A DNA stretch of 64,000 nucleotides from Flavobacteriales bacterium UBA6057 (GTDB lineage: Bacteria > Bacteroidota > Bacteroidia > Flavobacteriales_G > Salibacteraceae), in the NCBI GenBank assembly GCA_002428995.1, contig DIYJ01000006.1, positions 1 to 64,000 on the forward strand, read 5' to 3'. This document shows positions 42,467 to 51,513 of the stretch, piece by piece. Each line of letters opens with the position of its first letter. Positions within the stretch are counted from its first letter, which is position 1. The notes under the pieces were generated by a model that worked only from the letters and a program-made list of their open reading frames with translations, was not told where the DNA came from and searched no databases. The translations under genes and the position numbers were made by a program.

Positions 42467-45400
42467 ATGCTAACTAAACACCTCAAGAACACCTTGTCTT
42501 TCCTTGCCCTCATTTTATGGGCAAATGCATCGCTGTACGCTCAATTTGCTCTGCGCTTTGACGGAGAAGATGACTATGTACAGTTTGCCAATCAAAGCGC
42601 CTACAACTTCGACAGCTTCACAATGGAGGCCTGGGTCTTTTTGCCTGATAACCCTGGTGTTGATGTAGTCGTGATCAGCAACATGGACAATTTTGGAAAC
42701 GGAGTTCAGTGGGGCATCAATTCCAATGGAAATCAAACCCTGACGATTCAGGGGCAGCAGGCCATCGAGCCGAATATTAACCTCTACGATTTTCAGGAGT
42801 GCACCCACATTGCCGTTACCTATGATGAAGAAAGTGAACGCGTATCCTTTTACGTCAATGGTTCACTCGTATTCCAAGATATATTACCCAATGTTACAGC
42901 CACCGCTTCTGACCTCTGGTTAGGAGCTGAGCCTTCCTCGTTCAGCATGTTCTACTATGGTGGCATGGATGAGGTACGCATCTGGGGCATAGCCCTCAGC
43001 GAGGATGAGGTAAGCCAGTGGTACCTTAACAACTGCCCGGATAACTATGGTAAGTTTTTGCTTTATGCCGACTTCGATGAAGATCCTGCCAGTCAGATTG
43101 TACATGACTTCTCACCCATAGCCAATCACGGCTTCAGGGGAGCGTTTTTGACTGCAGATGTTAGCGACCCTGTATTTGTGGAGCCCTTTTGTGAATTCAA
43201 AGATTGCTGCGAGGTTGAGGCCTTCTTTTCCGGGCCTGTGTCTGCTGCCGTTGGTACTCCCGTAACATATATCAACGCCAGTATTTCTGCGATCGCCTAC
43301 GAGTGGTACGTAGATGGAGTGCTGAGCGCCACAACTACGAACTTTAATACCGCCTTCACCACCGGAGGTCTTCATGTTGTCACACTCAAGGCCATAGGAA
43401 GTGAACCCGGTTGTTTTGATTTCTATTCCTTGGTTGTTGAAGTGGAAGGCAATCCGTGTGATGCGGGGTTCACTTTTACCATTGACTGCAACACGGTCAA
43501 CTTCTTCAGCAATTCCACGCAACCCGGTTTATCCCACACTTGGTTTTTTGGTGATGGCGGTTCGTCCACGCAGGTGAACCCAACGCACCTCTATCTAGGT
43601 ACCGGAACCTACACTGTTACCCATATCGTATCATTCGGAGAAAGCTGCATGGACACGGTCGTCCTGGATGTTGAGATCGATTGTTTTGACGATCCGTGCC
43701 TGGATGACTGCAACATTGTTCCATGGGGTGATTTCGAAAGCCAGAACATCTATTCTTCCATTCCGCTCTATGCGCACAATGATCTCTGGCTTACATCCCT
43801 GGTGGTGCCGATTGCAAATTCTGTCGATCTCTACAACAGCGCTCTGAGTATTGGTAATTCCATTGACAATGGTGGAATCATCAATCAAATGCTGGTCACG
43901 AATGCTCCTATTGTTCCTGCTGCTTCTGGTGGAGGAGACCAGTATGTGGCGATGGCTGCCAGCAGATCGGTGATCGGAAGCAACGAGTATCTGACTCGTG
44001 AAATTCTGAGTTTCGAGTTGTGCGAACCTATTCTTCCCGGGCAGGTCTATGATGTTTCCATTCTCCTGCAACTCTATGTAGGAAGTCAATCAGACGCGGT
44101 CTTCCGAATTCAGGGATCTGAGCAGGAAGCCTGTGCGTTCTGGACACAGGGAGATCTGGCTGTTTGCTCTGACGAAGGTTGCAACGTGATGTGTAACGGA
44201 GGTAACAGCTATACACCGTATGACATTGCCGCTTATTATCCGCTCAACGGATCCTGGACAACACATTCAAGTGTGTATGAGCATCCTGCAACCGCTCCGC
44301 CTCTGAATTACATTGTGATCTTCCCAGAGGTTCCCTGTCCTGAAACAGGCAATGTCTATGTACTGGCAGATAATGTTTCTATCTGCCCAAGCTCGGCTAC
44401 GGCAGGTACACCAGTTGTTCCGAATCCCAACATAGATGCCAACTTCACCTTTACGGTTTCTTCCACGAATTGTCCTGAAGTCACATTTACACCCGTTACT
44501 ACTTCCGGCACACATACCTGGGACTTTGGCGATGCAAATACTTCCACCGCAGTGAGCCCTACACACGTATACGCCAGCCAGGGCACCTACACGGTCATTC
44601 ATACCGTGACGGATGGTGATGATTGCTTCAGTTCTGAAGTGATGACAGTAGAAGTTGACTGCAAGGGCTGCCAGGTTGATCCTTGGCCGAAAATCTACGA
44701 AACCACCGGGCCATTTAGTACAAGAGCTTCCGTGCTGGGTCTTGAATTTGATACCGATAACAATGTCTACACGTTGCGCAACAGTAACTATTCCTATGCG
44801 CTGACGTTGCCTTCAGCTACTTCCTATCTCACCAAGTATTGCGAGGATGGGGAAGAGCTTTGGTCTGTGGAGTTGAATGGAGCAGAGTTAACCGCTTATG
44901 AGCCAAACACTCGCCTCGCGGTAGATGATAATGGTAACTCATACGTTCTCGTGGCCTATGAAAACTCCATGATTGCTGCTGGAACCACCATTTCCAATAC
45001 CGGAACCAACCTGGCCATTCTCAGGTTTGATGATGCGGGAACTCTGCTGAACTGGCGTTCCATTCCTTATACACTCCCAGGTAATATCGGCTTTGGTCGA
45101 ATTGAGTCCATCAAGGTGAGTGGTAACGGAAGTACAGTGTTTGTGCTGTTGAATGATCGTATCAAGCAGATCAACCCAGTGTCGTTGCTTGATGTTACGG
45201 ATGAGCTGGGAGTGTTCCATTCTATTGATATCAGTGATAATGGAGGTTTCATCTACTTCGTCAACAACGCTGCGATTGGTTTCTATGCTGGTCTTGGTAC
45301 AACTCCGGTGACGATGACTCCACCAACCTGGGGATTAGCGCGCACAGACCTTGAGTATGATGAAGCGAACGATCGTCTTTACCTCGGATCTGCTCAGGAT

Positions 45401-46090
45401 GTATATGTGTATGACGTTACCTCAACATCCATTTCCGCCAATAGCATTTCTCCGATGGTGAACGTGTTCAACTCAGAGCGCTATCATGAAATACATCCGA
45501 CACCCGGTGGTTTGTTGATTTACAATGTTGATCAGTACTATGGTGTGTTGCCGTTTGATGGCATCGATTATTACAACCTCGCAGGAGTGCAGCAATGGAA
45601 CCTTCCGATCAACGGACAAACAGCACCACGATCGTCCATTATGATGGGCTTCAACAATAACCTCGGCTACCTCGGAGCTATGTGGTGGGATCAGTTGACG
45701 CTTGGATGGTACAGCACACCAGTGAATTCAGGTTCATTTGTGACGCGCTTTGATCTTACAGGAACCATGGTTTCCAAGACCGGCAGTGATGAAGCTTCCT
45801 TCGAAGATGCATCCGATGCACTCTCAGGCGGTGTGGCTGCTATTCAGCTTTATCCCAACCCAACGGATGGAAGGGTTGAACTGGCCATAACTACCGGAGA
45901 TGTCGAGGCGGTGAATGTTACAGTGATCGATGCTTACGGTCAGGTGGTGTTGCAACAGGGTCAGGTGGCCATCCAAAATGGCAAAGGCTTAAGTAGTCTG
46001 GATTTGACCAGTCAACCTGCCGGTATGTACTTCATTGTTGTGGAGAGCGATGGAGCTCGCGTTGGTACTGAAAGATTGATCCTGCGTTAA
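42467..46090 (+). CDS. Large secreted LamG/PKD protein with T9SS sorting domain
   Basis: A 1207-residue surface protein. The order is: signal peptide (about 1-26); LamG/concanavalin-like domain (about 27-215, ALRFDGEDDYVQF); a degenerate PKD-like domain (about 250-330); PKD domain (about 333-405, HTWFFGDGGSSTQVNPTHLY); an unassigned beta domain (about 410-650); PKD domain (about 660-735, HTWDFGDANTSTAVSPTHVY); a propeller-like region (about 740-1110); and a T9SS type A domain (IQLYPNPTDGRVEL to the end). It is probably an adhesin or polymer-binding protein. No catalytic motif is evident. Confidence 0.92.
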   Translation: MLTKHLKNTLSFLALILWANASLYAQFALRFDGEDDYVQFANQSAYNFDSFTMEAWVFLPDNPGVDVVVISNMDNFGNGVQWGINSNGNQTLTIQGQQAIEPNINLYDFQECTHIAVTYDEESERVSFYVNGSLVFQDILPNVTATASDLWLGAEPSSFSMFYYGGMDEVRIWGIALSEDEVSQWYLNNCPDNYGKFLLYADFDEDPASQIVHDFSPIANHGFRGAFLTADVSDPVFVEPFCEFKDCCEVEAFFSGPVSAAVGTPVTYINASISAIAYEWYVDGVLSATTTNFNTAFTTGGLHVVTLKAIGSEPGCFDFYSLVVEVEGNPCDAGFTFTIDCNTVNFFSNSTQPGLSHTWFFGDGGSSTQVNPTHLYLGTGTYTVTHIVSFGESCMDTVVLDVEIDCFDDPCLDDCNIVPWGDFESQNIYSSIPLYAHNDLWLTSLVVPIANSVDLYNSALSIGNSIDNGGIINQMLVTNAPIVPAASGGGDQYVAMAASRSVIGSNEYLTREILSFELCEPILPGQVYDVSILLQLYVGSQSDAVFRIQGSEQEACAFWTQGDLAVCSDEGCNVMCNGGNSYTPYDIAAYYPLNGSWTTHSSVYEHPATAPPLNYIVIFPEVPCPETGNVYVLADNVSICPSSATAGTPVVPNPNIDANFTFTVSSTNCPEVTFTPVTTSGTHTWDFGDANTSTAVSPTHVYASQGTYTVIHTVTDGDDCFSSEVMTVEVDCKGCQVDPWPKIYETTGPFSTRASVLGLEFDTDNNVYTLRNSNYSYALTLPSATSYLTKYCEDGEELWSVELNGAELTAYEPNTRLAVDDNGNSYVLVAYENSMIAAGTTISNTGTNLAILRFDDAGTLLNWRSIPYTLPGNIGFGRIESIKVSGNGSTVFVLLNDRIKQINPVSLLDVTDELGVFHSIDISDNGGFIYFVNNAAIGFYAGLGTTPVTMTPPTWGLARTDLEYDEANDRLYLGSAQDVYVYDVTSTSISANSISPMVNVFNSERYHEIHPTPGGLLIYNVDQYYGVLPFDGIDYYNLAGVQQWNLPINGQTAPRSSIMMGFNNNLGYLGAMWWDQLTLGWYSTPVNSGSFVTRFDLTGTMVSKTGSDEASFEDASDALSGGVAAIQLYPNPTDGRVELAITTGDVEAVNVTVIDAYGQVVLQQGQVAIQNGKGLSSLDLTSQPAGMYFIVVESDGARVGTERLILR

Positions 46091-46099
46091 GCATTCAGC

Positions 46100-47284
46100 T
46101 CAGGCAAGGGTGTTCATGGGTAGCTCTTCACTCATGAACACCTTTTCCAATCTATCGGCTTCTGTTGCCCAGCTATAGCGGGACGTCACGAATGCACGTC
46201 CTGCTTCTCCGTAGGACTTGCGCTGGTCTTCGCGCTCCGCCAATGCTATGATGTGTTGGGCAAAGTCCTGGGCGTTGTCGCCAATGTGGATTTCTGTTCC
46301 CGGTTTGGAGCCGATGGCGTCATTGGCCAGGGTAGTGGTGATGCATGGTAAACCAGTGGCCATGGCTTCCAACAATTTGTTCTGCATGCCTGAATTGATC
46401 AGCATCGGAGCGGCAAAAATCCGGGCGCTGCGGTAGACTTCCACAATGTCATCGACCCATCCTGTTACCTCCACCTTTGAGCTTGCCAGCGCGCGGATGG
46501 CAGGAGCTGGGTTTGCTCCTGCGAGACAAACCTTCAACCCGGGATGTTTGGCCCAGACAATCGGCATGATCTCATTCACGAGGTAGCGTGCGCTTTCCAC
46601 GTTGGGCCGGTAATTCATGTTGCCAGTGAACAAGATGTCTCGCGTTTTTGGGGTGTCTCCTGCTTCGAAAAAGCGTTCGTCAATGCCGTTGGGAATGACG
46701 TGAACCTTTCCGGGCAATTGCATCGATTGTCCATCCTGCTCGCTGATGATGCTGTGCTGATCGAAATGATCGTAGATGAGGGCCTCGTAGGCTGCTAGTC
46801 GTCTTTGCTCCAGCTTCATGATGATGCTCATGGGCCAGCGCGCTGCCTTGGACATCCGGTTCATCCCGGTGGAAAGCGCGTCCATGTAGTCCATCGTTTT
46901 GGGCAGGGTCGGGTAGGGCATGGCGTAGCCCGCTGTTCTCACCAACTGACAATAGATGTGCTGAGGAATGTGCTCTTCCAGGTAGCGGTCAAATACACGC
47001 TGCGCCCGCTTCGATGAAAAGTAGTTGACCTGAAAGGGAAGACCGTTGAAGAAGGAAGTGAGTAACCGGAACAAGAGTCCAGCACGCGAAAGGCGATGGA
47101 TCAGCACTTCCGTGCAAAACTCGTTGAGCTTGCGCTCCGCATCTGGGTGAACTTCCTGATCTGAAAGGCAAAAGAGGATGATCTCGTGCTTCTTGGACAG
47201 TTCTCGAATGAGGTGATAGGCTCGGAGTTTATCCCCCTTTTCAAGTGGCCATGGAACCCGACTGAGTACGACAAGAATTCTCAT
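46100..47284 (-). CDS. GT4-type glycosyltransferase
   Basis: A 394-residue GT-B fold glycosyltransferase (MRILVVLSRVPWPLEKGDK). The C-terminal donor domain is marked by FTGNMNYRPNVESARYLV, LAGANPAP, VTGWVDD and the acidic loop near APMLINSGMQNKLLEAMATG. It resembles the sugar-transfer (PEP-CTERM/exosortase-associated type) GT4 group. It overlaps the LptF/G gene by 4 bases, consistent with an envelope polysaccharide role. Confidence 0.9.
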   Translation of the reverse strand: MRILVVLSRVPWPLEKGDKLRAYHLIRELSKKHEIILFCLSDQEVHPDAERKLNEFCTEVLIHRLSRAGLLFRLLTSFFNGLPFQVNYFSSKRAQRVFDRYLEEHIPQHIYCQLVRTAGYAMPYPTLPKTMDYMDALSTGMNRMSKAARWPMSIIMKLEQRRLAAYEALIYDHFDQHSIISEQDGQSMQLPGKVHVIPNGIDERFFEAGDTPKTRDILFTGNMNYRPNVESARYLVNEIMPIVWAKHPGLKVCLAGANPAPAIRALASSKVEVTGWVDDIVEVYRSARIFAAPMLINSGMQNKLLEAMATGLPCITTTLANDAIGSKPGTEIHIGDNAQDFAQHIIALAEREDQRKSYGEAGRAFVTSRYSWATEADRLEKVFMSEELPMNTLA

Positions 47285-48711
47285 GCCCCGCCTTTGGTAG
47301 CGAATCCGCGAAAGAACTGGGTAATCTTACGGATGCTTTTGGTGTAAGTATCCATGTCCAGCAATCCGGAATCTGTTGTGGCTTTGTAGGTGAGGAAAAT
47401 GCCGATCGGCAATAGCACTACTGTGGCCATCCACATGCCTGTAGTAGGAAGCATTTCGCCTTGTTTGGCCAGTTTTTCACCGGTAATGGAAGTGATGTGA
47501 AAGACTACAAAAAACAGTACTGAAATGACCACCGGCAAACCAAGTCCGCCTTTCCGAATGATCGCACCCAGGGGTGCTCCGATGAAGAAGAGGATGATGC
47601 AGGCGATGGACAGTGTGAACTTCCGGTGCCATTCAATTTCGTGTCTTCTGATGCTTCGTTCGTTGGACGAGAACATCTCCGATTTGCCAAAGGCAAAAGT
47701 TTTGTTGCCTCGTATTTGAGACATGGCCGTTTCGATCACATCCACACCCTTGTCTTTTTTGAACTTGGCATATGCTACCAGCTTTGCGCTGTCGCTAACA
47801 TCAACGATGTAGTCCTTTGCGCTGTCTAACCGGATGGGATTGGTACGCTTGATCAGCAGGCCGCCAAAGTCTTCCCTACGCTCTTCAAGCTGAGTCTTCA
47901 GCGTGTCCATTGCAGATTCCAACTGACTCAGATTCAGCATCTGGTAGTTGTCTTTGAAGATGTCTTTGTCCGTTCGCTGTATTTGGAAACCGCTGAGGTC
48001 GAAGCGCATGATCTGCTCTCCAAACGTTGTTCCTATGTGTGGATAGTTATTCCCTGTGGATTCCTCGTACCGGTAGCCATCGTAGAGGGTGAAAATGAGG
48101 TAATTCTCATCGTCAGACATTTTCATGTTACCGGACTTTGCCCGGATCACATGCTTGTTGCCATCTCGCTTGGAATGATCGTAGATCAGAACATCCTTCA
48201 AGCCTTGTCCATCCTTGTCTTTTTCTCCTACGCGGATCACGAAGCCATCCAACCCTTTGTAGTAGATGCCGGGCTGTATATCGAACGAGGGCTTTTTGTG
48301 CCGAATGTCGTAAAGCAGTGAGGCAAATTCCAGGTTGGCCTTAGGCCATACATGGTTGGTGAACAGGAAGGCTCCCAAGCTTACACAACATGTAAAGAGG
48401 AGCAGGGGATACATGATCCGAATGAGGCTCATGCCAGAGGATTTCATAGCCACGAGCTCGTAGTGCTCCCCAAAACTGCCAAACGTCATGATGGAGGCAA
48501 GCAATACCGCCAGCGGTAGAGCCATAGGCACCAGGTTCGCTGATGCGTAGAACAGCAATTCAGCTACGAGGTACCATTCCAAACCTTTCCCTACCAGTTC
48601 ATCGATGTACTTCCAGAGGAACTGCATCACAAAGATGAAGAGGGTAATGAAGAAGGTCAGAATGAACGGACCGAAATACGACTTGATGAGAAGGGCGTGA
48701 AGTTTTTTCAA
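47281..48711 (-). CDS. LptF/LptG (YjgP/YjgQ) family permease
   Basis: A 476-residue inner-membrane permease of the lipopolysaccharide export complex. It has three TM helices at the N-terminus (about 12-32, 55-80, 100-120), a long periplasmic domain (about 125-370) and three TM helices at the C-terminus. The sequence near GSFGEHYELVAMKSSGMS is the coupling-helix region. In Bacteroidota a single LptF/G-type gene at such loci is common; I do not assign F or G. Confidence 0.93.
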   Translation of the reverse strand: MKKLHALLIKSYFGPFILTFFITLFIFVMQFLWKYIDELVGKGLEWYLVAELLFYASANLVPMALPLAVLLASIMTFGSFGEHYELVAMKSSGMSLIRIMYPLLLFTCCVSLGAFLFTNHVWPKANLEFASLLYDIRHKKPSFDIQPGIYYKGLDGFVIRVGEKDKDGQGLKDVLIYDHSKRDGNKHVIRAKSGNMKMSDDENYLIFTLYDGYRYEESTGNNYPHIGTTFGEQIMRFDLSGFQIQRTDKDIFKDNYQMLNLSQLESAMDTLKTQLEERREDFGGLLIKRTNPIRLDSAKDYIVDVSDSAKLVAYAKFKKDKGVDVIETAMSQIRGNKTFAFGKSEMFSSNERSIRRHEIEWHRKFTLSIACIILFFIGAPLGAIIRKGGLGLPVVISVLFFVVFHITSITGEKLAKQGEMLPTTGMWMATVVLLPIGIFLTYKATTDSGLLDMDTYTKSIRKITQFFRGFATKGGA

Positions 48712-48758
48712 GTGCTCCTGAAAATTACGCCAAAGGTAACGTCAATTAAGCGCAAAAA

Positions 48759-49145
48759 TTAGCCGCCCAGCACGTGGAGAAGCTCATTTATCTGAGATTC
48801 CCATAAAAGTTGTTGTTCCTCTTCTTCGTCAGGATCCACAAAATCGGTGACGATGAGCGCCACATCATTGGTCAATGGATCGGTTTTGATGTTGAATTCA
48901 AAGTAGTAGTCCGTGCCTTCGTCTTCCAGGAACTGAAAGCGAATGAAGCTATCAGCACGCTTGGCAACAACCTTTGCTTCTTCGGCAGTTCCATCCCACT
49001 CAAACTTCGCGTAATCCTTCTTGATCGTGACATCATCAGCAAACCATTCAGACAGACCGCTAGACGTGCTCAAACACTGATAAAGTATCTTAACGGAGCT
49101 TCTGATCGCGAATTCCAACTCTATTTTTTTCTTCTCTTCAGACAT
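48759..49145 (-). CDS. START-like domain protein
   Basis: A 128-residue soluble protein of the START/SRPBCC (AHSA1-like) fold (ELEFAIRSSVKILYQCLST, GLSEWFADDV, FEWDGTAEEA), ending in an acidic helix. It matches the short START_2-type proteins of Bacteroidota. The ligand is unknown. Confidence 0.87.
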   Translation of the reverse strand: MSEEKKKIELEFAIRSSVKILYQCLSTSSGLSEWFADDVTIKKDYAKFEWDGTAEEAKVVAKRADSFIRFQFLEDEGTDYYFEFNIKTDPLTNDVALIVTDFVDPDEEEEQQLLWESQINELLHVLGG

Positions 49146-49375
49146 GGGTTGATCTTTTTACACCTTGCGATGGGTAAGCCGCGCAATATAAACTTTTGGA
49201 GGTAATCGGGGAGGCCTGAGAGCCCTTGATGACACAGATGCTTTCCAACATTTATCAACAGTGAAGCTTCGCGCTGTGACCCTCGGTTTGAATCTTGACA
49301 TCCTATCGGTATGCTTTTTCACATGCGATGCAAGGAATCTCCCCTTCATCTCATCTATTCATCAAACGAGATAAT

Positions 49376-49765
49376 ATGAGAACTTTATTCATCTGCCTGA
49401 GCATCGCGGCTCTGGCGATTGCATGTGAAAAGGAAGAATTGCCGGCAGAAATCGAGCAAACAGGAATTGAGGGTAGCTACAGATTGGTGGAAGTGCTGAT
49501 GGATCCGGGAGATGGTAGTGGAACTTTTCAGCCGGTGACCAGCGATAAGATTGTGGAGTTTCACAGCGGTGGTACCGTCACCTCCAACGGAATCATCTGC
49601 AATACATCGATCGCAACGGATTCTGCTACCACAGGCACCTTCAATATGCAGGACTCATCCATCACATCTACCTGCCAAAAGCTTTATTTCGAACTGAGCG
49701 GTAACGAGTTGCAAATCCAATATCCATGCATTGAACCGTGTATTTCCAAATACATGAAACTCTGA
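49376..49765 (+). CDS. Small lipoprotein, lipocalin-like
   Basis: A 129-residue lipoprotein with lipobox ending at Cys17 (LAIAC) and a compact beta domain (GIEGSYRLVEVLMDPGDGSG, then KIVEFHSGGTVTSNG) like lipocalin-type lipoproteins of Bacteroidota. The start at 49376 is chosen for the signal peptide. A terminator follows. Confidence 0.82.
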   Translation: MRTLFICLSIAALAIACEKEELPAEIEQTGIEGSYRLVEVLMDPGDGSGTFQPVTSDKIVEFHSGGTVTSNGIICNTSIATDSATTGTFNMQDSSITSTCQKLYFELSGNELQIQYPCIEPCISKYMKL

Positions 49766-49790
49766 AAGAGTCATCCCGAAATACCACCCT

Positions 49791-49818
49791 TGAAAACGCC
49801 TGCAACAGGCGTTTTTTT
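49791..49818 (+). terminator. Terminator between convergent genes
   Basis: AAAACGCCTG-CAA-CAGGCGTTTT followed by T; shared by the lipoprotein gene and the convergent 5'-nucleotidase gene. Confidence 0.85.
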
Positions 49819-49822
49819 ATGC

Positions 49823-51346
49823 TCAGGAACCAGGGAATGCGCGCTCAAAAGCTGAAATGGCGACTTTATTGAACTCAGGCTTTGGCGCTCCCTCCACCTT
49901 CTTGACACGGCCCCGGCTGTTCTCATAAACGAGGAACTTCAAGCCTTGATCACCTTTTTCCACCAGGTAGCTGGAGATAGCAATTTTGTAGCGTGTGTTG
50001 TTGTCAATGGGAGCACCTTGCAAAAGCCACTGTCCGTCTTTTTGTGAAATGCCGCTGTATTGAAGAAACGACCCTTTTCCAGTGTTTTTTGCCCCCTGGT
50101 TCAGGGCTTCCATCAGAATATCTCCCCGCATTTCTACCAGGGAAACAGAACCTCCGAAAGGCGAGATTTTCATGATCTCATACTGTGTCACCGGGCAATC
50201 CGACAGGTTTTTAGGATTGATTTTGTCATCCAGGCGAATGGACCCTCCGTTCATGATACCAGCCTTAGCCTGATCTGGGAATGCATCGATGAATCCTTGA
50301 GTCAGTAGGTCGGTGAGGTTAGTCGACTGACTTCTGACGGAAGCCTCGGTTCCATCCAGCGTTACGTTCACCTTGCAAACGACTTGATCCGGCTCATAGC
50401 CCGCGGCAGTGTAATACTCGTAGGCCTTTCCTTCCCATGCTTTAGCCAGTCGCTCGATCTCGATGTCCTTTTCTATGGTTTCATCAATCAGTATGATTTC
50501 AGAGCGCTGAGAAAGGGTGCCCGAGTCCTTGTTGAAGGTTAGGTAGTGTACAAAAGCGCTCTTGGAATTCGCGTCCGCCTTGGTAATGGGTGTTTGCTCA
50601 TCGTTGCGCAGCAATTTGAAGTTATCATGCTCATGACCACCCAGGATCAGATTGATCTCCGGCACCTGGCGCGCGAGGGCAATGTCATCTTCCAGGGATT
50701 GATGTGTCATGGCAATGATGATGTCTGCCTTCTGCTCTTGCAGTTGCTTGACAGCTTTGCGTGCGGCTTCAAGAGGCGGAGTGATGGTAGCGAAGTCCTG
50801 ATTGAAGTTATCCATGGTGATTCCCAGGATGCCCATTTTCACGCCTTCAACATCTATGATTTGAGCAGGCATTGTGTTATCAAATGGCTTACCGACTGAA
50901 TCGCTCACGTTATCGGTAATGTTCTTGAATTCAGACTCCTTCAATCGCTCTCGAAAGTCTTCTTCAGGTATGTCGAACTCATGATTTCCGATGGTGAAGA
51001 AGTCCCACTGCATGGCGTTGAGCACATTGACCATTTGCTGACCCGCGAGCCTTTTTCCGTTCACTTCTGCATTTCCGATGACCGAAGGACTGTAGAGGTC
51101 GCCAGCCAGGACGGAAAATGTATTCGGATTCTCCTCTTTCAGCGACTTCAGCAAGGTTTGAACACGAGCTAATCCACCTCGTGTTCCGCTGCTCACCGCA
51201 GTCATTTCATACACATCGTTCAGCTGCAGGAGGGTGATCTCTACGGTCTGTGCTTTTGTTTCTCCGGAAGTGGTGTCCACTTCTACGTTGCAGGAGTGGA
51301 GACTTATAAGCATAAGTGCCAGCAGAGATGTAAGAAGGCTTTTCAT
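49823..51346 (-). CDS. 5'-nucleotidase / metallophosphatase lipoprotein
   Basis: A 507-residue exported nucleotidase of the UshA family with lipobox Cys19. The N-terminal metallophosphatase domain has LQLNDVYEM, AGDLYSPS, GNHEFD, MTHQSLEDD and GGHEHD. The C-terminal nucleotide-binding domain has GIMNGGSIR and YEIMKISPFGG. The first metal motif reads NDVY rather than NDxH, a variant I also associate with related Bacteroidota proteins. It probably salvages nucleotides in the periplasm. Confidence 0.92.
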   Translation of the reverse strand: MKSLLTSLLALMLISLHSCNVEVDTTSGETKAQTVEITLLQLNDVYEMTAVSSGTRGGLARVQTLLKSLKEENPNTFSVLAGDLYSPSVIGNAEVNGKRLAGQQMVNVLNAMQWDFFTIGNHEFDIPEEDFRERLKESEFKNITDNVSDSVGKPFDNTMPAQIIDVEGVKMGILGITMDNFNQDFATITPPLEAARKAVKQLQEQKADIIIAMTHQSLEDDIALARQVPEINLILGGHEHDNFKLLRNDEQTPITKADANSKSAFVHYLTFNKDSGTLSQRSEIILIDETIEKDIEIERLAKAWEGKAYEYYTAAGYEPDQVVCKVNVTLDGTEASVRSQSTNLTDLLTQGFIDAFPDQAKAGIMNGGSIRLDDKINPKNLSDCPVTQYEIMKISPFGGSVSLVEMRGDILMEALNQGAKNTGKGSFLQYSGISQKDGQWLLQGAPIDNNTRYKIAISSYLVEKGDQGLKFLVYENSRGRVKKVEGAPKPEFNKVAISAFERAFPGS

Positions 51347-51459
51347 GATTTCAGTGAATCGATTCGGTTGTTAAGGTCATTGATCCATGGCTTCCATGGG
51401 TAACGGCAAAGGAGAGACATATCCCTCAGTTGAGCAACTTCTCTCTGCGGTTTTTAGAG

Positions 51460-51497
51460 CATGATAAAAGCCCTCCATTTGGAGAGCTTTTATCATG
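51460..51497. terminator. Terminator downstream of the T9SS protein gene
   Basis: ATGATAAAAGC...TCC pairs with GGA...GCTTTTATCAT around ATTT. It lies 17 bases past the stop of the minus-strand gene at 51514. Confidence 0.75.
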
Positions 51498-51513
51498 TGA
51501 CTGATAAATGACT